A stretch of 64,000 nucleotides of DNA, taken from Nafulsella turpanensis ZLM-10 (GTDB lineage Bacteria > Bacteroidota > Bacteroidia > Cytophagales > Cyclobacteriaceae). Below, in pieces: positions 25,378 through 34,112 of the stretch. The position numbers were made by a program, and so were the translations under genes. Where the stretch lies: assembly GCF_000346615.1 (NCBI RefSeq), contig NZ_ANNU01000010.1:145389-209388 (forward strand). Reading direction: 5' to 3'. How positions within the stretch are numbered: position 1 is the stretch's first letter; every line of letters begins with the position of its first letter. Under the pieces are notes generated by a model. That model saw nothing but the letters and a program-made list of their open reading frames with translations, was not told the DNA's origin and did not search any database.

Positions 25378-27018
25378 CTATTCTTGTTCAGCGTATTCCC
25401 CAATTAGTTTCTGGGAGGAGATATTAAATTTTTTACCTGTTTCACCGTACCGGTTTTTTGTGGCCACGGCATAATTATTTGAGAATTCTTCATCTGCTTT
25501 CACTACTTCTATATTGATTCCGGAATCATAAAGGGGAGCGGTTCCACCCCGGATGGTTCCCTGGGTAGTTCTTTGGAAAATGACGATAAAAATGGTGTTG
25601 GGAAAGGATTTCCTAAACTTATCAAATTCAGAAGAATGGACATTCAGCTTATTCCAGCTATCTATGATCACTACATCAAATGCTTTGGATGCCTTGTAAA
25701 TGGTTTCCAGTCCTTCGGGAAGCTTATCGGTGATAAACACATTCTTCCGGTTTACCTCCACAATATAAGCTTCCCTCATGCGCCTGATCAGGTCTGATCT
25801 TCTGCCTATTTCCAAGGAGAATACCGCTACCTGTAAACCTATTTCCGCAAAAGCATTGGCAAGCTGATAACTGAACCTGGTCTTTCCTCCTCCCTGATCC
25901 CCTTCTAAGGTAATGGCCAGCTCAAACCTTTCGAGCTCGCCCAACATCTTTCCCAAATCACCTTTAAGTCTGAATGAGTTATCTGAAGGCTGGCTATTCA
26001 GCTGGTCCATTGAATCAAAGATGTCTAAGTCTTTATCGGGCTTTTTTTTTACTTTCCCGTCTGTTGTAAGTGGTGGCAGATCATAATCCTCTAAGCCTGA
26101 TAAATTAGCAGAACATCCGCAGGCGTTGAGGATACCTTCCAGTCCGTTCAATTCTGCTTTTTCTATTTTTACTTTGCCCCCTTCTTTAGCTATTTCAAGG
26201 TTCTTCTGAATAGTTTTGATCTTGTCATAGTAAGGATCGCTGCAGGTGATTTCTTTTTTGCTCAAAGCTGCCTGCACAGCTTTAAGCAAACTTTCGATCC
26301 TGGTGATCAGCATCTCACCCTGCAGCCCGATATACCTTTTAATAAGCTGCACCGACTTATACACCTTTTCCCCTCCGGCAGCAGCTACCAGCTCATTCAG
26401 CCATTGTTCATTGATCGCAATTTTCACGCTATCGCCATCGCTCATCTTATTATGCTGATCGCAAAGCTTCTTTTGAATCTCTTTAATGTGGCCGGCATGC
26501 TTAGAGGTTTTCCTGATCTCCCTTCCTACAATTGCTTTCTGCAATGCTTTAATAAAGAGATTGATCTGGTGCCTGGACTTTACCTTATTGTGCATATTGA
26601 TAAAGCGCTTGATGAAAAGGACATCTTTGCTTTGGGAAGCCACCAACTTTGGCTGGCTTTTGCTTACAGGTTCGGCAGGTTTGCTTTTTGGGGCAGCCTT
26701 TTTGCCCGGGGCTCTGCTCTTTAGAGGTGCTTTAATCTTAGCCTTAGCAGAATTGGCTTCATTCTTTGCTTTTGGAGGAAAAGAACTTTTACTCTTTGCT
26801 TCCTTTGGTTCGGAATCAGCTTTGACATTGCTTTCTTTTGCCCCCAGATATTCATTGAGCTTTTGGAGATAGATGTCTATCGTTTCCTTAATGCTTTCGT
26901 CCTGGTCATAAACACTTTCAGCCTCAATAAAAAACTGATGGCCCTCTTGAAGTGCTTGCGGCAGGCTGTTAATATCAACAGACTTTATGGAATGGGAATA
27001 GTTGGCTATAGAAATCAT
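25378..27018 (-). CDS. RecA-like AAA ATPase with two tandem N-terminal repeats
   Basis: 546 residues. After a Lys/Ala/Pro-rich linker (about 60-130), residues about 132-215 and 222-301 are two copies of one helical module: each starts with x-x-L/F-I-K-R-Y/F-I, has a K-A-L/V-Q-K/A-A motif and ends L-N/V-x-x-A-A/C-G. A RecA/KaiC-type ATPase follows with G-D-Q-G-G-G-K-T (about 375) and V-V-I-I-D-S-W-N-K (Walker B, about 450). It heads the operon with the two small membrane proteins. The start codon sits inside a perfect inverted repeat. Probable role: a DNA-handling or partition-type ATPase of the element. Confidence 0.7.
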   Translation of the reverse strand: MISIANYSHSIKSVDINSLPQALQEGHQFFIEAESVYDQDESIKETIDIYLQKLNEYLGAKESNVKADSEPKEAKSKSSFPPKAKNEANSAKAKIKAPLKSRAPGKKAAPKSKPAEPVSKSQPKLVASQSKDVLFIKRFINMHNKVKSRHQINLFIKALQKAIVGREIRKTSKHAGHIKEIQKKLCDQHNKMSDGDSVKIAINEQWLNELVAAAGGEKVYKSVQLIKRYIGLQGEMLITRIESLLKAVQAALSKKEITCSDPYYDKIKTIQKNLEIAKEGGKVKIEKAELNGLEGILNACGCSANLSGLEDYDLPPLTTDGKVKKKPDKDLDIFDSMDQLNSQPSDNSFRLKGDLGKMLGELERFELAITLEGDQGGGKTRFSYQLANAFAEIGLQVAVFSLEIGRRSDLIRRMREAYIVEVNRKNVFITDKLPEGLETIYKASKAFDVVIIDSWNKLNVHSSEFDKFRKSFPNTIFIVIFQRTTQGTIRGGTAPLYDSGINIEVVKADEEFSNNYAVATKNRYGETGKKFNISSQKLIGEYAEQE

Positions 27019-27037
27019 TACAAATCTTTTTGTAATG
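27016..27037 (-). promoter_or_regulatory. Perfect inverted repeat over the ATPase start codon
   Basis: CATTACAAA, a 4-base spacer, then TTTGTAATG: nine perfect base pairs. The minus-strand ATG of the ATPase gene is part of one arm. On RNA the start codon would be locked in the hairpin; on DNA it could be a repressor dimer site. Either way it is positioned to limit expression of the operon. Confidence 0.6.
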
Positions 27038-27248
27038 ATATGGAGGCCCTAACCAGTCCTTTCGGCTTGGGTCTGGTTGGTTCTTTTTTCAGATTGATAA
27101 TTGGCTCTCACCGTCATAGAAAAACTCTGTACAACCGGAATATACTGCTTCCATTGTATTTGGGCAGCGGGATAAAAATAAGAAACTGCTTACCGTGGAA
27201 GGTGCCACATAATACAGTCTTCCCGCCAGCTTTGTCTGAGCGCGATGT

Positions 27249-28067
27249 TTATTTATTCATCGTTACCTGCTCTTTAAAAGGCATCATCAGGAACTCTCCT
27301 ACTTCCTGATGATGCCGCACATAAGGAACGCCAATATTAATGCTTTCCTGTGGCACATCTAGTCGTAAGGTATGGTGCAGCCGGTCCCAGAGATTGAAAA
27401 TAACGGAGTAATTGTTGTTGGTTTCCCGGGCTACTACCGAATGGTGGATGCCATGCATACGTGGCGTAACGATGATCTGCCCCAGGGCATCATCTGTTTT
27501 TAGGGGCAGGCGCAGATTGCTGTGGTGAAAATTGTTGGCCAATTCAAAAAAGATTTCATAAATCAAGGTAGCCCTGGGAGTGGTACCCATCAGCAGGATA
27601 AAACCCGCCTTGAAGGGTACAGAACCTAGGATTTCTCCTATGTGAAAGCGTAGGGCGGTGCTCACATCCATATCCAGGTCGGTGTGGTGTACCTGGTGAA
27701 AGCGCCAGAGCAGGGGCCAGTGGTGGTTAAGGCGGTGCCAGAGGTAATTCATCCAGTCCAGAGCCAGAAAGCTGATGGCATGGGCAAGCGGAAGCGGAAG
27801 TGGGAGCCTCTGCAACAGGCCCAGCTTTTTCTCTTCCGTTAAAGCAGCGGCTTTTACCTGTGCAGGAATCAGGGCCAGCCGCAACACTGGCATCGCAATG
27901 CTTACCACCTGGGCATTGGTTTTTAATCTTTTTAGCAGGGGCAGGCGTTGCCGGCGCAGTGCATATCGCTGTTCCAGTACAAATAAAGTGCCCACGGCCA
28001 GGGCCACCAGGGGAACACCTCTGAAGTCATAGAGCCGATAGGTAAAGGAACTGATGCTCTTTTTCAT
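27249..28067 (-). CDS. Sterol desaturase/fatty acid hydroxylase-family membrane enzyme
   Basis: 272 residues with several membrane helices and the three histidine clusters of the di-iron hydroxylase superfamily: H-R-L-N-H (about 118), H-Q-V-H-H (about 131), and H-G-I-H-H (about 215). Most members oxidise or desaturate lipids in the membrane. The bacterial substrate is unknown. The gene stands apart from the element genes and starts the chromosomal-looking region; its flank holds the remnant of an L,D-transpeptidase. Confidence 0.8.
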   Translation of the reverse strand: MKKSISSFTYRLYDFRGVPLVALAVGTLFVLEQRYALRRQRLPLLKRLKTNAQVVSIAMPVLRLALIPAQVKAAALTEEKKLGLLQRLPLPLPLAHAISFLALDWMNYLWHRLNHHWPLLWRFHQVHHTDLDMDVSTALRFHIGEILGSVPFKAGFILLMGTTPRATLIYEIFFELANNFHHSNLRLPLKTDDALGQIIVTPRMHGIHHSVVARETNNNYSVIFNLWDRLHHTLRLDVPQESINIGVPYVRHHQEVGEFLMMPFKEQVTMNK

Positions 28068-28137
28068 AAGATGCTTTTTTCATAATAAAGGGAGTACTCT
28101 TTCTGCTGCTATATTGTTCAGCTTAAAAGAATTTAGG

Positions 28138-28314
28138 TCACATTGAAGTCCTGGTGAGCTTTTTGTCCAGCTGATAAAGGTCCTCCCGGAAATTAATTTC
28201 TCCCTGCTCATCCATAGAAGTGAGGTAGAAAATGTACACCAGTATACTATTCTCCAGGCTATACACGGACATCACCCAAACATCTTTTGCATAGTGAGAA
28301 ATAAATTCCAGGGC
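28138..28314 (-). pseudogene. 3' remnant of a YcbB-type L,D-transpeptidase gene
   Basis: 59 codons in one frame end with I-N-F-R-E-D-L-Y-Q-L-D-K-K-L and a TGA, preceded by Y-S-L-E-N-S-I-L-V-Y-I-F-Y-L-T. The F-R-x-D-I/L-Y-x-x-D block is the C-terminal signature of the YcbB/LdtD family. The frame is cut by an in-frame TAG at its upstream edge, and no other part of the gene is present, so this is a fragment. The intact wall cross-linking enzyme must be elsewhere, if it exists. Confidence 0.6.
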
Positions 28315-28334
28315 CTAAGCTAAGCAGAAGATTA

Positions 28335-28766
28335 TTAAGCATTTCCCTGCTGACCACCCTCTTTGTAAAGCTTTACGAATTCACTTTCGCTTATCTGGCT
28401 ATTATTATCCGTATCTACCACCTCAAACAGTCCTTCCCGGAATTCTTCTACCGAAATCTGATTATCCCCATTCAGATCCCACTCTCCAAACTTCTCCACT
28501 GTGGAAACTGTATAACCGCCCAAATATTCATTTACCCCAGCGCTCCACTCGTCTTCACTTAAAGACTGATCATTATCCTCATTCCACGCTTCAAAATAGC
28601 CCATTTCAGCTATTGCATTGTAGAACTCCAGATCACTTAAATAATCATTCTCATCCTGGTTAAAAGCCTTAAACAACTTTTGTCCTTCTCCGCCATTACT
28701 GCAGGAAGACATACCAAAAATCAAAAGAGCTAAAAATGCATTAAAAAATAAGTTACACTTCTTCAT
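28335..28766 (-). CDS. EF-hand lipoprotein
   Basis: From the M-K-K-C-N-L-F-F start it has a lipobox-like G-M-S-S-C (Cys about 22), so it should be membrane-anchored and surface or periplasmic. Four Asp-rich EF-hand loops follow (about residues 36-125): D-E-N-D-Y-L-S-D, D-N-D-Q-S-L-S-E-D, D-L-N-G-D-N-Q-I-S-V-E-E, and D-T-D-N-N-S-Q-I-S-E. This Ca2+-binding block is nearly the same as the C-terminal part of the exchanger encoded just upstream. The two are the first and second gene of one minus-strand neighbourhood. Confidence 0.8.
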   Translation of the reverse strand: MKKCNLFFNAFLALLIFGMSSCSNGGEGQKLFKAFNQDENDYLSDLEFYNAIAEMGYFEAWNEDNDQSLSEDEWSAGVNEYLGGYTVSTVEKFGEWDLNGDNQISVEEFREGLFEVVDTDNNSQISESEFVKLYKEGGQQGNA

Positions 28767-28858
28767 TTTCATACGAATAGACATTTACATTAGAAAATCA
28801 CATAAGTAGCAGAGACCACCGCTGCTACCTTCAGCAACTGAGTTTAAAGAGGTTTTAC

Positions 28859-30238
28859 TTAATTACCACTCTGCGATCCACTCCCTTCTCTGTACAGAGC
28901 CACAAACTCGCTTTCACTTATCTGATTGTTACCATTCTTATCCACCGCTTCAAACAGTCCCTCCCGGAACTCTGGCTCGGAGACTTGGCCGTCACCGTCC
29001 AGGTCCCATTCTCCGAACTCCTCCACCTGCTCAAATTGATAGCCGCCCAGAAACTCACTAACCCCGGCCCTCCACTCGTCCTCGTTCAGGTAAAGGTCCT
29101 CGTCTTGGTTCCAGGCCTCAAAGTAGCCTATCTCGTTTACTGCCCTATAAAGCTCCACGTCCTCCAGATAGTCATTTCCATCCCGGTTGAAAGCCTTGAA
29201 AAGTTTAGTTCCTTCGCCGGACGTTCCACCGAATACCTGAAGTACCCCGAAAAGTACTACAGCCACATAAACCAGCAGGACCGCTCCAAGGGTAAAAACC
29301 TGCCAGCGTTTAAAACCGTGCTCGTTATCTTTTCCTCCCCAATGAATAAAGGCGGCATAAAGTATACCGACCAAGCCAACAAAGCTTAAAACCGTTGCAA
29401 AGAGCGGGAAGTTATTGACCGGCATGGTTACTATGGCAAGCGGAAAAAAGGCTACTGTGAGTGTAACGGCATGATCACCAATAACACTGGTGACGGCAGA
29501 GGTAATCTGGCCGCTTTTAGCGACACTCCAGGTGGCAAAGATTTCAGGCAGGGCCGCCATAGGCGCTGTAATAAATAAACCACCCACTATCTTAGATATT
29601 CCAAGGGCAGCAACAATATTTTCGGTGGCACGAACGGTGAAATAGGCACCTAAAGCGAGAACTGCCACGCCTGCTACCGCCAGCCAGACCTCTTTCTTTT
29701 TCCACTCCACCTTTTCGCTTTCCTTTCTTCCTCTGAACAAAGCTTGCGCTAAATAAACCACATACATCCCCAGCATAATCCAGCCATCCACAGGCTGTAG
29801 TCCCCGCCATTGAGAAGGCACAGTTAGTACCGCCACTACCGCCACAATCACTAAATAGGGAATTGCCTGTACCGTAACAGCGGTAGGGTCTACTTTTAAA
29901 AGATGCTCTTTGATATGCTTTTCATGGGCTTTATCCCTATTCTTCTTTTTCAGGTGCCTTGTAGCTACATAGGCGGTAATCACCATAAAAGGGATGGCAA
30001 TGACATTGGAGCCAAACATGGTTCCCAAACCAATATTGCCAACGCCTGTAATGGCACTGGCAATGTTAATGCCTATTTCAGGACTGGCCGCAGCCAGACC
30101 TATTAAGGCCCCACCGGCAGCCACAGAAAAGCCCCACTGCTTTCTTAGCTTCTTTAAAGGCTTCGATAAATGCTCTGCTCCCCAATGAGCTGCCCATACG
30201 GCAGCAAGTAAAACAAGTGCCCATATCCAGGTGCTCAA
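28859..30238 (-). CDS. Ca2+/cation antiporter fused to EF-hand domain
   Basis: 459 residues. Residues 1-340 form a two-repeat Na/Ca exchanger-type permease: alpha-1 G-L-A-A-A-S-P-E-I-G and G-T-M-F-G-S-N, alpha-2 A-P-M-A-A-L-P-E-I and S-V-I-G-D-H-A. Ten or so membrane helices. The final 105 residues are four EF-hand loops matching the separate lipoprotein. This would couple Ca2+ sensing to ion exchange. Such a fusion is rare in prokaryotes. It lies immediately upstream of the lipoprotein gene with an 90-base gap, likely one transcript. Confidence 0.8.
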   Translation of the reverse strand: MSTWIWALVLLAAVWAAHWGAEHLSKPLKKLRKQWGFSVAAGGALIGLAAASPEIGINIASAITGVGNIGLGTMFGSNVIAIPFMVITAYVATRHLKKKNRDKAHEKHIKEHLLKVDPTAVTVQAIPYLVIVAVVAVLTVPSQWRGLQPVDGWIMLGMYVVYLAQALFRGRKESEKVEWKKKEVWLAVAGVAVLALGAYFTVRATENIVAALGISKIVGGLFITAPMAALPEIFATWSVAKSGQITSAVTSVIGDHAVTLTVAFFPLAIVTMPVNNFPLFATVLSFVGLVGILYAAFIHWGGKDNEHGFKRWQVFTLGAVLLVYVAVVLFGVLQVFGGTSGEGTKLFKAFNRDGNDYLEDVELYRAVNEIGYFEAWNQDEDLYLNEDEWRAGVSEFLGGYQFEQVEEFGEWDLDGDGQVSEPEFREGLFEAVDKNGNNQISESEFVALYREGSGSQSGN

Positions 30239-30383
30239 TTGGCACCTCCTCTTCCCTTACCACATTCTTTAAAAAATAGATCAGCTCTTGTCATAGATTA
30301 AAAAGTTAAAGGTTGAATGTTTAATTTACGTACGCTAAAAGGCGTAATGCGTTGAGATTTTACTACCAGCGTTCCCTATCCTT

Positions 30384-31277
30384 TTACTCTGCCTTCAGGA
30401 GCGGGCATTTTTCCTTGTCGAGCTCCAGCTGAATAGTATGATGGCTAAACTCCCATTCTTCCACGGCTTCAATAGCCTGTTGTCGCACTTCATCTATTTG
30501 CTCATAGCGGCTGATTTTTTCCAGTACCAGGTGGGCCGTTAGCACATGGTGCTGTCCATCCAGCGACCAGACATGCGTATGATGAATAGAATTTACATGA
30601 GGAACCTGTTGTAACTTCTTCTTTACTTCCTGCAAGTTGATATTTTCAGGTACTCCCTGCAGCATTAAGTGGAGCGTGTCTTTCAGTCTACCGCCAACGC
30701 CCCACAAAATGTAAAGCGTAATAGCTAATGAGAGGGCCGGGTCCAGAAAATACCACTCTTTAAATTGCAGGATAATCGCCACGATAAGAACTGCTACCCA
30801 GCCCAATACATCTTCCAGCAGGTGCCAGCTTACTACTTTTTCATTAAGTGACTTTCCTCCACTTACCCGCCAGGCAGCATAGCCATTGGAAAGCACACCA
30901 ATAACAGCAATACCAATCATATAGGTTGATTCCACTGCCTCCGGATTCTGTACTCGGGTAATGGCTTCATAAATAATGTAAATGGAACCGCCTATAAGGA
31001 CCACCGAATTGACCAGAGCGCCAAGTAAACGGAAACGGGCAAATCCAAAGCTGAACTCTTCCGTGGCCCCTTTTTTCTCCGCCTTATTTTCTATATACCA
31101 GGCCAGTCCCAGCGATAAGCTATCTCCTAAATCATGCAGTGCATCAGACATGATGGCCACACTATTAGTAAAGAAACCTCCTACAAATTCAACAAGGGTA
31201 AAACCCAGATTGATAAAAAATGCCAGCTTCAGGTTTTTTTTGGCACCTCCATGTTTGTGATTGTGATGACCTCCCAT
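30384..31277 (-). CDS. Cation diffusion facilitator (CzcD-like) metal exporter
   Basis: 297 residues: His-rich N-terminus G-G-H-H-N-H-K-H, six membrane helices with the metal site D-A-L-H-D-L-G-D (about 41-48) and H-L-L-E-D-V (about 152-157), then a cytoplasmic C-terminal ACT-like domain with H-H-T-H-V-W-S-L-D. Exports Zn2+, Co2+ or Cd2+ against H+ or K+. It is 60 bases upstream of the YnfA gene on the same strand. Confidence 0.85.
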   Translation of the reverse strand: MGGHHNHKHGGAKKNLKLAFFINLGFTLVEFVGGFFTNSVAIMSDALHDLGDSLSLGLAWYIENKAEKKGATEEFSFGFARFRLLGALVNSVVLIGGSIYIIYEAITRVQNPEAVESTYMIGIAVIGVLSNGYAAWRVSGGKSLNEKVVSWHLLEDVLGWVAVLIVAIILQFKEWYFLDPALSLAITLYILWGVGGRLKDTLHLMLQGVPENINLQEVKKKLQQVPHVNSIHHTHVWSLDGQHHVLTAHLVLEKISRYEQIDEVRQQAIEAVEEWEFSHHTIQLELDKEKCPLLKAE

Positions 31278-31339
31278 TTTATTTTTAATTAAAAAGTTTT
31301 ATGAGTTATTTTTTAGCTGGTCAATTATCGTTTATTCTC

Positions 31340-31669
31340 CTAACCTCTTGGTGCATACATGATAATGCCCATTCCAATGAGGGCAATTACACCGCCAATG
31401 ATATCGAACTTATCAGGCGTAATGCCATCTACTTTCCAGCCCCAAAGAATAGCCAGCATAATGAAAATACCGCCATAGGCTGCGTATACTCTGCCAAAAT
31501 TGGCAGGTTGCCAGGTGGCTACTATTCCATACAGGACTAAAATAATAGCCCCGCTTAGTCCCAACCACCAGGACTTTCCTTCCCGTAACCAAAGCCAGAT
31601 TAAATAACCGCCACCTATCTCGCAAAGACCGGCTAAAATGAAGAGTGCTATAGAGTAAAGTATTTTCAT
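31340..31669 (-). CDS. YnfA/UPF0060 four-helix membrane protein
   Basis: 109 residues with four membrane helices and the conserved block [14 protein letters not shown] (about 16-29), then G-R-V-Y-A-A-Y-G-G and D-I-I-G. Members of this family resemble small multidrug transporters; physiological role unsettled. Co-directional with the CDF exporter gene 62 bases downstream, a pairing seen in metal or drug resistance islands. Confidence 0.85.
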   Translation of the reverse strand: MKILYSIALFILAGLCEIGGGYLIWLWLREGKSWWLGLSGAIILVLYGIVATWQPANFGRVYAAYGGIFIMLAILWGWKVDGITPDKFDIIGGVIALIGMGIIMYAPRG

Positions 31670-31960
31670 TGATTCCCTCTTTTATAAAATTAACAATCTA
31701 AAGTATGCAAATCCATTGCATTTTATTCGATACACCGGCTGCATCGCCCTTTTACCAGCAGGCTTGCTTCCTCTGCCTAAAAACGCCCCGGCAAAGACAC
31801 ATCAGGAACTTTAGACATGGGCAGACAAAAGATATAAGGCTACAAAAAGATTAAAAGTTAACTCTTCTTTAATTTAACTACCAGCTTTTTGAGTCGAGCA
31901 TGAAAATAGCTTAGAAATGTACTTAAATCTAAACAGCAAGGGTATTCTACTGTCAGAAAC

Positions 31961-33223
31961 TTACTTGTTTAAATTTATCGCCATTAACTGATCCCACCTG
32001 GTTGTATAACATTGGGGCATTCGCTCTGCTTTGAGCTGCCAGGCTTTATTGAATCCTTGGGCAGCAACTTTAACTTTCTCGCTACCCATATAAGCATTAA
32101 GCTTATCTACTACTTGCATGGCCTTTGATTTCTTTTCGCTCGGGCCCTCAAATAAGTTGCCCTGAAGGTTTCCTGCAGGAACGATTGAAGATACCAGTAC
32201 CCCTGCTTTCTTATAAGCATAGCCATCTTGAAAAATGCGATTTAAGCCCTTCAAGGCATAGTGTATGAGCGTTGGGGCGTCATTGCTGGCCACCGGCAGA
32301 GCGAGTACTAATGAATTGCTGTAGTATGAATTCGTATGAAACCTGTTGGTTTCAACAAAGACAGTTAGCATACCAGCACAAGTTTTTTCCTTCCGGAGCT
32401 TAAAAGCGCATTTTGCAGCAAAATTGCTCACTGCTTCACAGAGAATGCTTTTTGATTCCACACCTTTAGGAAAAGAACGGGATGTACATATATTCTTCCG
32501 GGTCTTTGCAAATTCCTCCAGGGGCAGACAAGATTGCCCTTTCAATTCCCGGTACAGTCTGGTTTCTACTACACTCATTTCCGTTTTGATCCAGCTTTCC
32601 GGAAGCTTAGTAAAGTCTAAGGCTGTTTTTACTCCAGCTGAAAGCAGCCTTTTAGTATGCTGGCGGCCGATCCCCCAAACCTCCTCAATCGGAAATTCTG
32701 CTAAAACCGATTCCCGCATATCAGGCCTCAGGACAAACACGCCTTTTTCTTTATATTCCGGATACTTCTTTGCAATATGATTAGCAACCTTTGCAAGAAC
32801 CTTTGTCTGGCCTACACCAATTCCTACCGGTATGCCTATATTTTTCCTCAAAGTATGACGGATTTCCTGGGCATAATCGCTCAAATTAAATGGCATGTTG
32901 CTTAAGTCCAGAAAAGCTTCATCTATACTATAAATCTCCATACTCGGAGTAAACTTAGCTAAGGTTCGCATAACTCGGCCGGACATATCCGCAAAAAGGG
33001 TGTAGTTGCTACTGAAGTATTCTACCTTATGTTTTCTAATTAATTCCTTCAACTCAAAGAAGGGCTGGCCCATTTTAATTCCAATGTCTTTGGCAAGCTG
33101 GCATCTTGCCACAACGCAACCGTCATTGTTGCTTAAAACAATTACAGGCTTACCTTCCAGATCCGGGCGAAAACATTTAATCATGCTACAATAGGCTGAA
33201 TTAATATCGACAAGAGCTATCAT
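31961..33223 (-). CDS. umuC: DNA polymerase V catalytic subunit UmuC
   Basis: 420 residues, the usual UmuC length. Y-family motifs: A-L-V-D-I-N-S-A-Y (about 2-10), V-L-S-N-N-D-G-C-V-V-A-R (about 29-40), Y-S-I-D-E-A-F-L-D-L (about 98-107), catalytic Asp/Glu present. Performs error-prone lesion bypass with cleaved UmuD. Its ATG overlaps the umuD stop by 4 bases. Confidence 0.95.
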   Translation of the reverse strand: MIALVDINSAYCSMIKCFRPDLEGKPVIVLSNNDGCVVARCQLAKDIGIKMGQPFFELKELIRKHKVEYFSSNYTLFADMSGRVMRTLAKFTPSMEIYSIDEAFLDLSNMPFNLSDYAQEIRHTLRKNIGIPVGIGVGQTKVLAKVANHIAKKYPEYKEKGVFVLRPDMRESVLAEFPIEEVWGIGRQHTKRLLSAGVKTALDFTKLPESWIKTEMSVVETRLYRELKGQSCLPLEEFAKTRKNICTSRSFPKGVESKSILCEAVSNFAAKCAFKLRKEKTCAGMLTVFVETNRFHTNSYYSNSLVLALPVASNDAPTLIHYALKGLNRIFQDGYAYKKAGVLVSSIVPAGNLQGNLFEGPSEKKSKAMQVVDKLNAYMGSEKVKVAAQGFNKAWQLKAERMPQCYTTRWDQLMAINLNK

Positions 33224-33639
33224 GACAAAACATTTTTAATCAGATAAGTAACAACTCCCCAAACAAGAAACTCCTGCTCAGGCAACACCTCGATAACCTT
33301 CATTTGTCTGTTTGCCGGTATTAGAAATAATTTATTCTTTTCCTTCCGGATCTTCTTTACTGTAAACTCTCCATCTAAGCAGCAACATGCAGCACGGCCA
33401 CTTTTAAGCTCAAGGGACCTATCTATTATAAGAACATCTCCGTCATTGTACCCGTCTTCGATCATGCTAACTCCTTGCACTCGGCCAAAAAACGTGCTAT
33501 CCGGATTATTAATAAGTAACTCGTTCAAATCTAAGGCAGGCTCTATGTAATCCTGTGCCGGAGAGGGAAAACCACAGGATACATTATAAAATGGCAGAAA
33601 TAATTTCTTTCCGGTTTCAAACGAATAAAAGTTTATCAT
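33220..33639 (-). CDS. umuD: UmuD-type self-cleaving S24 peptidase
   Basis: I start at the M-I-N-F-Y-S ATG, giving 139 residues, the usual UmuD length; a longer frame runs on to 33786 with non-conserved sequence. Cleavage site C-G-F-P-S-P-A-Q-D-Y is almost identical to E. coli UmuD. The Ser nucleophile is in V-S-M-I-E-D-G-Y and the Lys in L-K-S-G. It limits and activates polymerase V. The ATGA overlap with umuC makes them one operon. Confidence 0.9.
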   Translation of the reverse strand: MINFYSFETGKKLFLPFYNVSCGFPSPAQDYIEPALDLNELLINNPDSTFFGRVQGVSMIEDGYNDGDVLIIDRSLELKSGRAACCCLDGEFTVKKIRKEKNKLFLIPANRQMKVIEVLPEQEFLVWGVVTYLIKNVLS

Positions 33640-34112
33640 GCTAAAATAATTACCAACTATAGTAAAATGTTTAGCAATATGTGAAATACTAATATCAGTA
33701 GCAATTGTAAGGGGGTTAAAAAATATTTTCATGATCTGGCCCAAACGAGTAAACAAAAAATTTTCATCTATAAGCTGTAGTTTCACGGATTTTCAGTTCG
33801 GCGAGACTATTTAAAATAAAGTAGTTGAAAATGCATATAAAGCATCAAACAGAAGAATACTATCGACCAACAAAGAATGGGGGAGTTATCCAAAAGGAAT
33901 TCATTAATGCTAAAAAGCAAAGGGTTAAGAAGAATAGGTAAATTCTTGGAAGTACTGTCCGAAATGATAAGAGGGCTTTTTTAACAGCCTCCAGCCTGAG
34001 AAGGCCCACCGAGAAAGCAACTCTACAAAATTTTTATTCTAACCATTGGATTCTAACTTTTAAATCCTTTGAATCTTGGGCAACAACACTGGAGGGTTGA
34101 GGTTCTTCCTGT
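33640..34112. other. Intergenic gap between umuD and the AI-2E gene
   Basis: The first 147 bases are the possible but unlikely umuD 5' extension. On the minus strand just before the chosen umuD start lies an ACTATAGT palindrome with flanking TTAC/GTAA, a candidate operator but too short to claim. Nothing else is supported. Confidence 0.35.

Larger units (their letters stand above)
1..27037. mobile_element. Putative integrated mobile element (left end outside window)
   Basis: This is an inference from gene content. The stretch carries an amidase, a stand-alone N6-adenine methylase, a RadC-like protein, a very large SNF2-type helicase, a RecA-like ATPase, a small XRE repressor, two small membrane coiled-coil proteins and a restriction cassette. 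That mixture is typical of plasmid-like or phage-like elements and unlike the housekeeping transport genes that follow from about 27.2 kb. I found no integrase inside it and no flanking direct repeats that would fix its ends. The right boundary is set just past the start of the ATPase operon and could be off by several hundred bases. Confidence 0.4.

Noticed and set aside
1..27037. Complete prophage
   Set aside because: No capsid, portal, terminase or tail gene is visible in this stretch.
33650..33670. ACTATAGT palindrome as a LexA site before umuD
   Set aside because: Only 8 bp, and no LexA gene or consensus for this phylum could be applied.
33640..33786. 5' extension of umuD
   Set aside because: Adds 49 residues with no similarity to UmuD, while the later start gives the normal length and cleavage-site position.
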